Shown here in pieces: positions 26,830-35,614 of a stretch of 64,000 bases of DNA (the first letter of the stretch is position 1; every line of letters begins with the position of its first letter). Made by a program: the position numbers and the translations under genes. The notes under the pieces are model-generated. The model saw nothing but the letters and a program-made list of their open reading frames with translations. It was not told the DNA's origin and did no database searches. Source of the stretch: Lysinibacillus_B sp050613145 (lineage in GTDB: Bacteria; Bacillota; Bacilli; Bacillales_A; Planococcaceae); contig NZ_CP192507.1 of the NCBI RefSeq assembly GCF_050613145.1, forward strand, positions 1,674,001-1,738,000, in the 5' to 3' direction.

Positions 26830-27159
26830 TTAGTTGCTTTTTGTATAATCTCTTTCAACTTTACAAATACGTGTAATGTATGAAGAATACCAATCTCTCT
26901 TTCCTTTTTCTTGTGCTTTCAGGTGGGAAAGGTTTTCTTTCCATTGTTGAATAGAGTCTAATGAATCCCAGTAAGAGACGGTGATCCCTAATCCACTTTG
27001 TTCTCTAGCGCTTTCAACGCCTAAAAACCCTGGTTGTTTTGAAGCAAGTTCAACCATTAAATCAGCCATAGTATGGTAGCCTGTAGGGTCGCTTTCAGTT
27101 CTTTGAGAAGTAAAAATAACAGCATAGTAAGGGGGAGTTGGTGTATTTGCAAATAACAT
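26830..27159 (-). CDS. Antibiotic-biosynthesis-monooxygenase (ABM) domain protein
   Basis: 109 residues with the dimeric alpha/beta-barrel ABM fold: YYAVIFTSQRTE, then ADLMVELASKQPGFLGVES and GITVSYWDSLDSIQQWKE, the typical strand-helix-strand order. Members include heme-degrading and quinol monooxygenases, and many uncharacterised enzymes of this 'stress' type. No cofactor site can be assigned. ATG 27159 follows GGAGGT with 8-nt spacing. It is monocistronic. Confidence 0.8.
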   Translation of the reverse strand: MLFANTPTPPYYAVIFTSQRTESDPTGYHTMADLMVELASKQPGFLGVESAREQSGLGITVSYWDSLDSIQQWKENLSHLKAQEKGKRDWYSSYITRICKVERDYTKSN

Positions 27160-27239
27160 TATTGATTACCTCCATACAATTTATATTAAAAATAATACCA
27201 TAAGTTTTTAATCATCATTTCATCAATGAGGTGACGTGA

Positions 27240-27461
27240 ATGGACGAATATGTTGTATACGAATCCTTTATTGTGCCGATTAAAGGTCAGCTACCTGACG
27301 TACAATGCCGATATTTGTCGGGGAGTTTGTATCCACCAGAGTATACGAATTCATTAAAGGTAGTGCTAAAATTTGAAGATATTGAAAAGGTCAAAGGAAT
27401 AGCCAAAGACTTATTGATGGAAGTTGGTCGCATTGTTACTCACGTCAAAAAAGTATATTGA
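27240..27461 (+). CDS. Small unknown protein (73 residues)
   Basis: ATG 27240 follows GAGGTG at 7-nt spacing. The protein is mixed alpha/beta (YVVYESFIVPIKGQ, then KFEDIEKVKGIAKDLLMEVG) and soluble. I do not recognise the family. It is divergent from the ABM gene. Confidence 0.6.
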   Translation: MDEYVVYESFIVPIKGQLPDVQCRYLSGSLYPPEYTNSLKVVLKFEDIEKVKGIAKDLLMEVGRIVTHVKKVY

Positions 27462-27524
27462 GCATTCCGTCAATAAAACTTAACAATTTGGGGAATCAAC
27501 GAAACGAAATAATATCATCGAATA

Positions 27525-27563
27525 TAAATAAAAGGCCTATATCTAAATAAAGATATAGACCTA
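27525..27563 (-). terminator. Terminator of the acetyltransferase gene
   Basis: AGGCCTATATCT and AGATATAGACCT pair over 12 positions with one mismatch (27533-27562) and the minus strand continues TTTTATTTAT. Confidence 0.7.
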
Positions 27564-27575
27564 GGAAATTTTAAA

Positions 27576-28106
27576 TCAATCTGTTTTTAATAGTGAATAC
27601 ATATTGATATCAATAAATTTTCCTTTAGATTTTTCGTATTGTCTAAGCGTTCCTTCAAATGTGAAATTAAGTTTTTGCAATACCTTGATAGAATTCACAT
27701 TTGCAGGTTCTACCTTTGCTTCGATTCTATTTAGTTCTAAGGTTTTAAAAGCATAATTAAGCAGTGCACTGATACCTTCTCGAGCATAACCCATGCCCCA
27801 AAAGTCTTTAGCGATATCATAACCAATTTCGGCCTTAGCATTTTCAAAGTCTATAAAATTGAATCCACATGTACCTATTATTTCGTTGGAATTTAGTTCA
27901 ATCATGCTGAACCGAATAGCTTCACTAGCCTGAGCCAACTTCTCAAAAAGTTCAATCACTTCTTTTGCTTGTGACTCATGTGTAAAGCTAGAGATGTTCA
28001 TAAATTTAGTTACATCTGGATCAGACCAAATTTTAAACAAGCTATGTGCGTCTGAAACTTCCATTCTTCTTAAATGTAGTCTTTGGGTGTGTAGTTCTTT
28101 AATCAA
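27576..28106 (-). CDS. GNAT acetyltransferase (RimJ/RimL type)
   Basis: 176 residues. The TTG start at 28106 is preferred because GGAGG lies 8 nt before it; the 28121 TTG is inside that SD region. The protein opens with ELHTQRLHLRRM, typical of this branch, and carries the acetyl-CoA motif A as FWGMGYAREGISALLNYAF and motif B NVNSIKVLQKLNF. Such enzymes acetylate protein N termini, antibiotics or small amines; the substrate is unknown. Confidence 0.88.
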   Translation of the reverse strand: MIKELHTQRLHLRRMEVSDAHSLFKIWSDPDVTKFMNISSFTHESQAKEVIELFEKLAQASEAIRFSMIELNSNEIIGTCGFNFIDFENAKAEIGYDIAKDFWGMGYAREGISALLNYAFKTLELNRIEAKVEPANVNSIKVLQKLNFTFEGTLRQYEKSKGKFIDINMYSLLKTD

Positions 28107-28339
28107 TACTTTTACCTCCAATTATTTTTAATCAGTTGGATGAAAAATATTGCCATCTGCGCATAGTTCAGTCCCTTCAAGTTTGTATGATTTTAGTATA
28201 CCATGAGTGAAAAATAAAGGAAAATTAGTAAATACGGTAGATACTTTGAAAGAAATACTAAAAGAGGTTTGTTCGGTCATTCTATAACTTTGTAAAAATT
28301 ACTAAGCATTACGAGGATTTTACATAGGAAGGTAAATAT

Positions 28340-28666
28340 ATGAAAGCGATCACTATAAAATAGCCTTGGGTAACGCTGATTGCTTCAGGTGAAAAGAAAT
28401 TCGAAACACATAGCTGGCAGACGAAATATCGAAGTCCGTTAGCTATTTACGCTAGTAAGTCGGTGGATAAGGAAGCTTTTGAAGATTCATCGATTAAAGG
28501 TGCATTAGCAAAGTATGGTATTACATCTTACAAAGTAGAATGCACTTTAGAACATGTGTCAGTTTTATCACAAGGAAAAACCGTAGATGGTTTAAAAATA
28601 GCGTTCTGTGATTATACAGAAGGTCATTATGCTTGGGAATTAGATCATATAAAGGTGTTAGATTAA
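28340..28666 (+). pseudogene. ASCH-domain gene with in-frame amber codon
   Basis: Behind AGGAAGGT an ATG opens MKAITIK, then a TAG at 28361, then in the same frame PWVTLIASGEKKFETHSW and so on to a TAA at 28664. ASCH proteins start MKAITIKQPW, so the TAG stands exactly at the Gln: a single C-to-T change of CAG. The encoded domain also ends early, just after YAWELDHIKVLD, without the usual tail. A restart at GTG 28463 would give only the last 67 residues. ASCH proteins bind or modify RNA. Confidence 0.8.
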
Positions 28667-28872
28667 CCTATCCCAGCTAAATGTAAGAGAGTGGAACAAC
28701 TAAGACAAGAAAGAAGCGTAACCAGAATAGGAAATGGCGTGAAATAGTAGATAGGGTGTTATCCGTAGCCGAAAATATGTTGCCTTAAAAATACTTCAGA
28801 AGTGATGAAATAAAGTGCAGCCAAGTATAAATCACTCCAAAAGGGAAAATTTATTACTTGGAGGTGATTATT

Positions 28873-29040
28873 TTGGCAAAAGAAAAGCAAAATAAAAATG
28901 AATTAAATCGAGAAGAGTTTGGGGTAGAATTAGGTCCTGACGATTTAGATTTACGTGAAGAGAATGATTTAACTGAAGAACAAATGAAGAATTCACATAA
29001 AGAAAAACAGCAAAGCGAAAATGCTTCTAAAAAAAGGTAA
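28873..29040 (+). CDS. Small hydrophilic protein (55 residues)
   Basis: The TTG start at 28873 has an excellent SD (GGAGGTGATT). The product is almost fully charged or polar (KEKQNKNELNREEFGVELG, then many Glu/Lys), probably disordered. The style recalls small spore-associated hydrophilic proteins in Bacillales; no family is claimed. Confidence 0.6.
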   Translation: MAKEKQNKNELNREEFGVELGPDDLDLREENDLTEEQMKNSHKEKQQSENASKKR

Positions 29041-29452
29041 GGAATTTGATGGGTAATAGACCCGTATGTATCCTTCAATATCAACAAATGATAAAAATGC
29101 TCAAGCGTTATCAGGATAAATATGTAGCTAATAAATAAGTACAAGCCCATCGAAATTGTGATACGCTCCCCATTAGGTAGACAGATAAAAAAATAAAATC
29201 TGTTTATCGAGTGCGTAGCGTATCAATTGGTAGCGGGCTTTTTTATGTTGTTAAAAGAACAGAGTATAGTAACATAAACATCTTGGTTTCCGTTTTAAAA
29301 ACGCAAGTAAAAAAAAGTTAAAGTTTACAAATATTTTTTTACATATAATGTATTTGAATACTTTTTTTGTTAATGTTAACATTTGTATAACTCGAGGGTA
29401 ATTATTTGCTATGGCAAATTGATATGAATGAACAATAGGAGGTTAGTGATTT
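29041..29452. other. Intergenic region with large hairpin
   Basis: About 410 nt without a gene. It contains a long terminator-like fold (29143-29245); after it the sequence is very AT-rich and must hold the promoter of the gene at 29453 (SD AGGAGG at 29439-29444). Confidence 0.5.
29143..29245 (+). terminator. Long imperfect terminator hairpin
   Basis: AAGCCC (29143) pairs with GGGCTT (29235), and inner GTGATACGC with GCGTATCAA; a central CAGAT...ATCTG stem closes it. TTTTTT follows. It probably ends the small hydrophilic gene's transcript. Confidence 0.6.
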
Positions 29453-30448
29453 ATGCATCCAGTAATTGATATTGATCTTAAGTTAAAACAAGGTTTCCGT
29501 TCTTTATTTCCAGAATATGCAGCAGCCCTAGAGAAAGCTAATTCCCAAGAGGAAATCAATAAGCTTCAAGCTGCCTTCATCGAGGAAAGAAAGCAAGTGT
29601 TGGCTGACGCTCTAGGTAAGGACATCACAGAGTTAGAAGCAAGTGATCAAACAGCACCAATTCCTTTGAAAAAGGAAACGTATGAAATTCTCATAAATGC
29701 GACTGGTGATGACATTAAAAAACAACTTCATGTACTTATTGATGGGCTTGAACGATTAAAATCTATGGAAGATGACGATCCCGGTCTTGTAACTGCACAA
29801 ATCCTTCTTTCTGGTGCATTAGGGATTGGTCTTTTGTCAACTTCGACAGTTGTGACAGAATTAGCAGTTGGAGCAGCCGAAGCAATTGCGGCTTTGGCGG
29901 GTGTTACAGTCGCAACAGTTGGAGTAGTTGTCGCGATTGCATCTCTTGTTATCGTAGCTGTCATTATTCCTATCATCTATTTTATGCAAAAACCAGCAAA
30001 TTGTATTGTATTGTTAATTAATGAATTGGATAAGCCTCTTGTGTTTGAAAGTGATTATAATGTTCATGGCAAACCAATGTTAATGACTACGCCTATTCCT
30101 GAAGGTATTGAGATTCCTGGAGTTGCTAAGTACCCTATAGCGGGATTCATTGCAACGGAGAAGCGCGAAAATGCTTTAGTAGGAACACAGTATGGCTTTA
30201 CGATGCGATACGGTGATACAGACACTAAATTTTCTTTCGGTGTAGAATGTCCCTTAACATCTATTTATAGCGATAATAATTGTTATTGCGCCATAGGCGA
30301 AAGTGCCCAAAAAGTTGCTGAAACAACTACAGATAAGAATAAACAATTCTGGGAAGCTGAAAAAGATGGTTTCAAATTGAGTATTCGTTGTAACTCTGGA
30401 AGTGGTTCAATTGCTTATTTCGTAGCACGAGTATATAAAGATAGATAG
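29453..30448 (+). CDS. Unrecognised 331-residue protein, possible alpha-type pore former
   Basis: Not assigned to a family. Residues 1-110 are helical and charged. Residues about 113-178 are a long hydrophobic stretch of small residues (Ala, Val, Gly, Thr) that could form two or more membrane helices. Residues 185-331 look like a beta-sandwich with Cys pairs (SDNNCYC, RCNSGSGS) and several Tyr/Trp. A helical head, hydrophobic hairpin and beta domain is a plan seen in some pore-forming toxins, but no homology is claimed. There is no signal peptide. The ATG follows AGGAGG. It is monocistronic with a strong terminator. Confidence 0.6.
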   Translation: MHPVIDIDLKLKQGFRSLFPEYAAALEKANSQEEINKLQAAFIEERKQVLADALGKDITELEASDQTAPIPLKKETYEILINATGDDIKKQLHVLIDGLERLKSMEDDDPGLVTAQILLSGALGIGLLSTSTVVTELAVGAAEAIAALAGVTVATVGVVVAIASLVIVAVIIPIIYFMQKPANCIVLLINELDKPLVFESDYNVHGKPMLMTTPIPEGIEIPGVAKYPIAGFIATEKRENALVGTQYGFTMRYGDTDTKFSFGVECPLTSIYSDNNCYCAIGESAQKVAETTTDKNKQFWEAEKDGFKLSIRCNSGSGSIAYFVARVYKDR

Positions 30449-30484
30449 AAATTCTTTGTGGCGTATATGATTGCTACAAAAATT

Positions 30485-30522
30485 AAAACCGCTATCACTA
30501 TTACAGTGGTAGCGGTTTTTTG
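30485..30522 (+). terminator. Intrinsic terminator
   Basis: AAAACCGCTATCACT and AGTGGTAGCGGTTTT form a 15-bp stem (one wobble) around ATTAC, followed by more T. Confidence 0.9.
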
Positions 30523-30820
30523 TGTTTATTCATATATAACACCTGTATTTTGTAAATAAACCCGTAATTACTCTTTCTATTTTCAGAAGCTTGTGTTTAA
30601 AAAACTCCTCTCTATTTTTTTCCTCATTGGACCCTGCATATATTACCTAAATTCTCGCGTGGCATGCTGTATACATGCTATTTTTCGCCACGCGCCCATT
30701 TAAAAAAAGCAACAAAAACCCTGAAACTATCCGAATAAATATGAAAATCTAATCTTTGTACAAGTGAAAAAAACCTTGATATAATAGGCATTGTGAATAA
30801 ATATGAAAGAAGGCGAAAGT
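30523..30820. other. Gene-free region before the prophage
   Basis: No gene seen. A hairpin CGCGTGGC / GCCACGCG (30656-30663, 30687-30694) stands out by GC content. The direct repeat AAACCTTGATATA occurs at 30771 and 30861. Confidence 0.45.
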
Positions 30821-30931
30821 ATGAACGCTTATGAAGAATATAAGCATTCATATTTTCTAGAAACCTTGATATATCAACGATTAGAAGGGGAGGAATGTCG
30901 TCTTTCTTGTGAAAAAGTCACAGAAAGGTAA
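30821..30931 (+). pseudogene. Short ORF, possible 5' stub of a gene cut by prophage insertion
   Basis: ATG 30821 behind AAGAAGG opens a 36-residue frame beginning MNAYEEYKHSYFLETLIYQR. It is protein-like at first, then changes character. It overlaps the palindrome TTGATATATCAA (30866-30877). One reading is that it is the N-terminal stub of a host gene interrupted at attL; another is that it is a genuine micro-protein. Confidence 0.35.
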
Positions 30932-31007
30932 CATTTCTCCTTATTTTCTTTCGAATAAATCAATTATAATTTAATGGGTATAATTGTAACATTTTAGGAG
31001 GGTTAGC

Positions 31008-31985
31008 GTGTCTGGATTTAAAACTCATGTTGTGTATAGTTTTAATGATTATATTAAATTGATCAGGAAATTAAAGGAGAATGAACCTGGTCTTTGGTTT
31101 AGAGGTCAAAATAATGCATCATATCAGTTACGACCTAGTGCAATGAGAGAAATGTGGGAAATTTCGGACCATTATGGAAGAGTGATAGAACCAACAGTTT
31201 TAGATAGATTCCATAATAGAGGAACTACTGTAATGTACATAAATCAATTCGCTATGTTGGAAGAATTTAAAGAATTCGCAAAAGAATATATACGTTTTAA
31301 ACCAAAGCATGATTTAGAATGGCTTTTTATTGCGCAGCATTATGGAATTCCAACAACGTTATTAGATTGGACAACCGATCCTCTTGTTGCACTTTTTTTC
31401 TCTAAAATAGATGACAATGTTATTATTAAAAATTCTGATATAGAAAAAGCAGTAGAAGATTTTAATCAAAATCCTTATAGTGATTTAGGAAGTGCAATAT
31501 TTGCTATAGACCCAGGTGAATACAATAAAGAGGCTGGAGAATTTTATAAAAATGGGGATCAATCTCAAAAAGTAGATTATCCTTTAAATTTTGAAATTGA
31601 TTATAATAACTTAAATGATTATAGTGATAATCATGTATTCCCTTGTTTTTTTACTAGTACACCCATTGATAAAAGAATTTGTAGACAATCGGGGAACTTT
31701 AGTATACATGGTTCAATGGTATGGCCAATAGACCATTATGATTATCATAGAAGTTTTATTCATAAAATTTTTATTCCTTATAAAGTATATGAAGAGATTA
31801 ATGAAATCTTAAATGCATTAGATATAAATAAAAAATCTATTTATGGCGACTCACTATTGGACAACATTGCGTTAAATATAAAAAAAGATCAGGAATTAAA
31901 ATTTAAAAAACAAATTGAAGATTTACTTGAAAAATATGTTACAACACCTATAGAAGATAGAGGCTATTATAGTAGTTTATATTAA
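31008..31985 (+). CDS. FRG-domain protein beside the prophage integrase
   Basis: 325 residues, GTG start with SD AGGAGGG. The FRG motif is plain (GLWFRGQ at about residues 27-33), followed by LRPSAMRE, then FIAQHYGIPTTLLDWTTDP and LVALFFS, the conserved core of the family. FRG-domain proteins are frequent cargo of phages and defence islands, but their activity is not established. Lying between integrase and the presumed attL, with very AT-rich codons, it is likely lysogenic cargo. A bidirectional terminator separates it from the integrase. Confidence 0.82.
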   Translation: MSGFKTHVVYSFNDYIKLIRKLKENEPGLWFRGQNNASYQLRPSAMREMWEISDHYGRVIEPTVLDRFHNRGTTVMYINQFAMLEEFKEFAKEYIRFKPKHDLEWLFIAQHYGIPTTLLDWTTDPLVALFFSKIDDNVIIKNSDIEKAVEDFNQNPYSDLGSAIFAIDPGEYNKEAGEFYKNGDQSQKVDYPLNFEIDYNNLNDYSDNHVFPCFFTSTPIDKRICRQSGNFSIHGSMVWPIDHYDYHRSFIHKIFIPYKVYEEINEILNALDINKKSIYGDSLLDNIALNIKKDQELKFKKQIEDLLEKYVTTPIEDRGYYSSLY

Positions 31986-32030
31986 AATGTATTTTAGTTG
32001 CTTGTAAAAAAATATACCGGCTTATTCAAT

Positions 32031-32072
32031 GAAGAAATAATATTTTAACATTACATAAAATATTATTTCTTC
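32031..32072. terminator. Perfect 16-bp hairpin between convergent genes
   Basis: GAAGAAATAATATTTT and AAAATATTATTTCTTC are perfect complements around a 10-nt loop. It separates the FRG gene from the integrase on the opposite strand. Confidence 0.7.
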
Positions 32073-32077
32073 TAAAG

Positions 32078-33238
32078 TTAATTTCTTTTATTTGAAGAGA
32101 GTAATTCCGTAAACTTTTTATGCATCATATTCGCTGCATTCTCCCGCATCCCTTCCGTAACATGTAAATAAATCTTTGTAGTGGTTTCTGAGTTTTTATG
32201 TCCTACTCTATTCATAATGTATTGCAGATCCACGCCAGCTTCAGCTAATAGGCTGATATGGGTATGACGTAAAATGTATGTGCGGAATTGTTTCTGAATA
32301 CCTGTTTTTTCTCCGAGTCTTCGCACATGTTGGTTTAATATTTTAATAGTTGGTGGGATTCCATCTACATCACTAAATAGATATTCTGATGGTATCCAAT
32401 CTTTTTGTTCTTTGTAATTTAGTAGGTACTTTATCTTTTCAATCACAATCTCATCAATATCGATTGTACGGATGGCATTTTTCGTTTTTGGGGTTGTTAG
32501 TTCAAAGTCACCACGCAAGCTATTTTTAGCGTAAACAGTCTTTGTGATGTAAATTCTCTTGTTCTCTAAATCTACATCTTTATACTTCAATGCAAGTGCT
32601 TCACCAGGGCGCATCCCGGTAAATGCAATTACATAAATCATCGTTCGATATAAAACATTTCGATGTGCGTCTGCAAGCTCTAAAAATTGCTTTAGTTCCC
32701 ATGATTCCAAATAAAGTTTAGCGGTTTCATCTTTAATCTCATCCACTAGCTTAGATTTTTCTTTTGGAACAAAGAGGGGAGCGGTCGGATTTATTTTTAC
32801 AAGCCCTGTTTCCACAGCATATTTAAAAAGTATGTCCAATGCGTTTTTAATCCCTCTTAATGTATGGTAAGCTGTACCGTTATCGAATAACAGATTTAGT
32901 GTATCTTGAAGCTGCTTACTTGTTAGTTCTACAACCTTTAAATTACCTAAATAATGTCCAATTAACTTAAGGCAATATTCTCTATGCTTGAAGGTGGTTT
33001 CTTTAATTCCTTTAAGTCGATAAAGTTTGAGCCATTCTTTCGAAAATTCCTGATAGGTAATTTTAGGGCTATAATCAATAGAGTCTTTTATCTTCTCGAT
33101 AGCTTCTTCTACACGCTTTTTAGCTTCGGTTTTTGTTTTTCCACGTCTACTAATTTGTTTACGTTTTCCAGTCACCGGATGACGAGGACCATCTGCTACA
33201 CATTTCCAGGTGTTTTTATCTATCTGGATAAAGTGCAT
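32078..33238 (-). CDS. int: Prophage tyrosine integrase
   Basis: It integrates and excises the prophage. The ATG 33238 is preferred (AAAGGCAG upstream); GTG 33247 is an alternative, and both overlap the upstream regulator gene. 386 residues in the common order: N-terminal arm-binding segment (CVADGPRHPVTGKRKQ), SAM-like core-binding domain, catalytic domain with Arg in TGMRPGEALAL, ILRHTHISLLA (HxxR), GHKNSETTTKIY with the nucleophilic Tyr. Its position as the leftmost phage gene, reading outward, puts attL nearby. Confidence 0.93.
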   Translation of the reverse strand: MHFIQIDKNTWKCVADGPRHPVTGKRKQISRRGKTKTEAKKRVEEAIEKIKDSIDYSPKITYQEFSKEWLKLYRLKGIKETTFKHREYCLKLIGHYLGNLKVVELTSKQLQDTLNLLFDNGTAYHTLRGIKNALDILFKYAVETGLVKINPTAPLFVPKEKSKLVDEIKDETAKLYLESWELKQFLELADAHRNVLYRTMIYVIAFTGMRPGEALALKYKDVDLENKRIYITKTVYAKNSLRGDFELTTPKTKNAIRTIDIDEIVIEKIKYLLNYKEQKDWIPSEYLFSDVDGIPPTIKILNQHVRRLGEKTGIQKQFRTYILRHTHISLLAEAGVDLQYIMNRVGHKNSETTTKIYLHVTEGMRENAANMMHKKFTELLSSNKRN

Positions 33239-33617
33239 CTGGATCACTGCCTTTCATTAACTGCCACATAGCATATAATCTTTTCACTTCTTCAAGGTTT
33301 TCGAAGGGGAGAGATTCATACCATTTTTGCAGAGTAGGGTATTCCCTAAAAGGTATGGCAGCCAACTCTGGATTATATTTCACATCATTTATAAAACCCG
33401 CAGCCTCTACCAGGACCATATAATCTACCTTATAAGTCCTAGCTATTTTCTTTAAGGTGTGAGAGGAAGGCTTTACTATGTTCCCACGCTGTGGATCTAT
33501 ACCATTTTCAATATTGCGATAATAGTTCGGAGACAGACCCATACGTTTTGCAGCAGCTGGAATCGACTCTTCACCACGCAATGAAATTAATAATTTTTGT
33601 AGCTTCAATCTTATCAA
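33216..33617 (-). CDS. XRE-family regulator next to the integrase
   Basis: 133 residues. The HTH is in the N-terminal half (ESIPAAAKRMGLSPNYYRNIENG). The C-terminal tail reads WYESLPFENLEEVKRLYAMW, strongly like the tail of the CI-like repressor at 37187 (WYKELPRSSEEELRKLRTIW). It may control integrase expression or act as a second lysogeny regulator. The gene overlaps the start of the integrase gene, so the two are coupled. Confidence 0.82.
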   Translation of the reverse strand: MIRLKLQKLLISLRGEESIPAAAKRMGLSPNYYRNIENGIDPQRGNIVKPSSHTLKKIARTYKVDYMVLVEAAGFINDVKYNPELAAIPFREYPTLQKWYESLPFENLEEVKRLYAMWQLMKGSDPDALYPDR

Positions 33618-33653
33618 CTCCTGAATGCATATGTTATGTTACTTCGAATATAA

Positions 33654-34157
33654 TTAGTAGCTATAAAAATTAGTATTCCAATTCAGCATATCGCGTTGAC
33701 GTTCTATGTAATTTGTTAATCTCTTTTTGGCAAAATCGTATTCTACATTAAAAAGTGTTTGTAGCTTACGAATGGTTATGTCTCGTAAGTCACGTATGCC
33801 TAACTGATCCAGCATAAAGGTAGGCATGGCTGCATGATACATGAAATGGTTTGCTTTCATCTCCTGATATTCTATAAACGTTTGTGGCAATCGAGATTGA
33901 CTGCCAGTATGTAATAGTACATGCGCAAGCTCATGCGTGAAATCCTGCCACTGCTGTTGAGGGGAGAGTGTCTCATCGACCATGATATAGCCTCTATTAT
34001 TAAAAAACAGTGCCTGGCTTGGGTCTTTCCAATAAAACGTCGTTATACCTAAGCGACTAGCAATCACTTGAAAATCGAGTTGTTGCGGCTTAAAAATACC
34101 AATTTTCTCATATAACTCCTTTACATAAGATTCTGTGTAAGTACAACTAGGTGTCAT
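33654..34157 (-). CDS. ImmA/IrrE-family metallopeptidase
   Basis: 167 residues with the zinc motif HELAHVLLH (about residues 90-98) and an upstream VDETLSPQQQWQDF segment. In ICEBs1 and many prophages ImmA cleaves the CI-like repressor to induce the element, so the target here may be one of the two XRE proteins. It sits 36 nt upstream of the XRE gene and shares its direction. ATG 34157 has GGAGATGG upstream. Confidence 0.88.
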   Translation of the reverse strand: MTPSCTYTESYVKELYEKIGIFKPQQLDFQVIASRLGITTFYWKDPSQALFFNNRGYIMVDETLSPQQQWQDFTHELAHVLLHTGSQSRLPQTFIEYQEMKANHFMYHAAMPTFMLDQLGIRDLRDITIRKLQTLFNVEYDFAKKRLTNYIERQRDMLNWNTNFYSY

Positions 34158-34205
34158 TTAACCATCTCCTAAAAACAAAATAAGAATATATGTTCCTATT
34201 TAGTA

Positions 34206-34236
34206 TATAATAAAACCTCACTTTATAAAAGTGAGG
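34206..34236 (-). terminator. Terminator of the three-gene operon
   Basis: CCTCACTTT and AAAGTGAGG pair perfectly around a 3-nt loop (34216-34236) and TTTTATTATA follows on the minus strand. It separates the three-gene cargo operon from the immA/int operon. Confidence 0.8.
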
Positions 34237-34253
34237 TAATAACGGAATTCTAG

Positions 34254-35000
34254 CTAAACTTTTAGAAAAAATTTAATAAGAACCATATTTAAAAGAGTAT
34301 GCAGTAACAATATTACTACCAAAATAATAAGTAGATTTTTTGTCATTGGAGGAAGACTAGTGAAGATAGAAGATAGTTTTCTCTTATTAGGTGGTGTTAA
34401 GTCGGCCTTATTAGAAAAATAATCTACTAGATTTTTTAATCTATCAATAATGATTTCTTTATTTTTTGTTTCAGTGATCTCATTATTTAACAAATCAAGT
34501 GAGGATATCAAGGATTTATAATTTTTGACCTTTTCAGAGATTATCAAAAAGTCCTTTTTATTTAATTGCACTAGAAATTTGTCAATTATTTCAACTGAAA
34601 GATTAGAACTAGTTATTTTAAAAAGCTCTAAGGTAGCTGAATTCTCCTCTAATAAAGGTGCTAAATTTTTTGATGGGGTGGTGCTAATTATATTAAATAA
34701 ATTTTGAACTGAATTGATGTTGCTTGTTATGTCTTGTTCGATTATCTCTAAAAACATTTTAGATTGTGATTTTTTAGTGAGATCTTCTTTAAGTTTTGTC
34801 AAATAGAATATAATAAAAGCAACTATCGCAGATAAAAATGCACCTAATAGAGGTGGAACTACTCTACTAATAATCTCTGAAATATTTAGACCTTGATCAG
34901 GTGAGCCTAAAAAAACAACAAATTTATAGGTACTAAAAATAAAAATATTTAATAGAACTAATATTATAATAATAAATAGAGCATATGACTTGTTTTTCAT
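34254..35000 (-). CDS. Three-gene cargo operon, gene C: membrane protein
   Basis: Not recognised. 248 residues: two N-terminal membrane helices (ALFIIIILVLLNIFIF and LLGAFLSAIVAFIIFYL), a Lys/Glu-rich helical soluble region (about 70-215), and one C-terminal helix (LLIILVVILLLHTLLNMVLI). The ATG overlaps the stop of gene B by 4 nt (ATGA), so it is translationally coupled. A membrane partner at the end of an operon of unknown soluble proteins in a prophage cargo position fits an abortive-infection or exclusion effector, but that is inference. It is much richer in A/T than the structural genes. Confidence 0.7.
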   Translation of the reverse strand: MKNKSYALFIIIILVLLNIFIFSTYKFVVFLGSPDQGLNISEIISRVVPPLLGAFLSAIVAFIIFYLTKLKEDLTKKSQSKMFLEIIEQDITSNINSVQNLFNIISTTPSKNLAPLLEENSATLELFKITSSNLSVEIIDKFLVQLNKKDFLIISEKVKNYKSLISSLDLLNNEITETKNKEIIIDRLKNLVDYFSNKADLTPPNKRKLSSIFTSLPPMTKNLLIILVVILLLHTLLNMVLIKFFLKV

Positions 35001-35614
35001 GAAATAGATTTAATACCTTCTCCAAGTAATGTATTTATTTGATCTCTTAAAATGTCTTGTTCGGAAGCTAAGCTACTTAAATCATCATTAGAGTGATTCA
35101 GAACATCTGTTACACTTATTGGTTTTTGATTTGTAGTCATAGTGCCCCCCTTATCATTGTCTTGCTCATATAATAAGGAGGGAGGAACTTTTAAATCATC
35201 GTTTAAATCTTCCTTTATTTCATCGATTATTTCGAATAAATATGAAATATTATTAAATAAATCTTCTAATTTAGGTTCTGTAAGATTTATTAATAATTCT
35301 TTACATATAATACATTCATAAAATTTATCTAGGCTATCTTCAATTGAAGGTTCCCCACAATCATCACATTCTAAGCGATAAAATTTCTTTAACATACCAT
35401 TATTGGCAAGAGTGAGAAATAAATTTAATGTTTTAAATGGATTAAGTTTATATTTAAAAGAAAAGTCTAAAGGGTCAACTATTATTTCTTGATTCTTAAG
35501 ATTGTCGAGAAAAAACTCTCTTAAATAAAAATGCAAAGGCTCTAGCGGCATAAATGATTTAAGACTATCTTCAGTTTCATAAATACTCTTCAAGTTCATA
35601 TAAAACAAATTCAC
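34997..35614 (-). CDS. Three-gene cargo operon, gene B: zinc-ribbon protein
   Basis: Not recognised. 205 residues. The GTG start at 35614 is favoured by AAAGGAAG seven nt upstream, giving a 38-nt overlap with gene A; an internal ATG is at 35599. The N-terminal half is helical and could hold a winged helix (LNLFLTLANNGMLKKFY). It leads straight into a zinc-ribbon candidate CDDCGEP...YECIIC (two CxxC pairs, about residues 80-103). The C-terminal part is acidic and probably flexible. It may bridge gene A's product to the membrane protein. Confidence 0.7.
   Translation of the reverse strand: MNLFYMNLKSIYETEDSLKSFMPLEPLHFYLREFFLDNLKNQEIIVDPLDFSFKYKLNPFKTLNLFLTLANNGMLKKFYRLECDDCGEPSIEDSLDKFYECIICKELLINLTEPKLEDLFNNISYLFEIIDEIKEDLNDDLKVPPSLLYEQDNDKGGTMTTNQKPISVTDVLNHSNDDLSSLASEQDILRDQINTLLGEGIKSIS

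Noticed and set aside
29101..29245. T-box or other riboswitch in the large hairpin
   Set aside because: No T-box consensus or specifier loop was found; the fold is best explained as a terminator.
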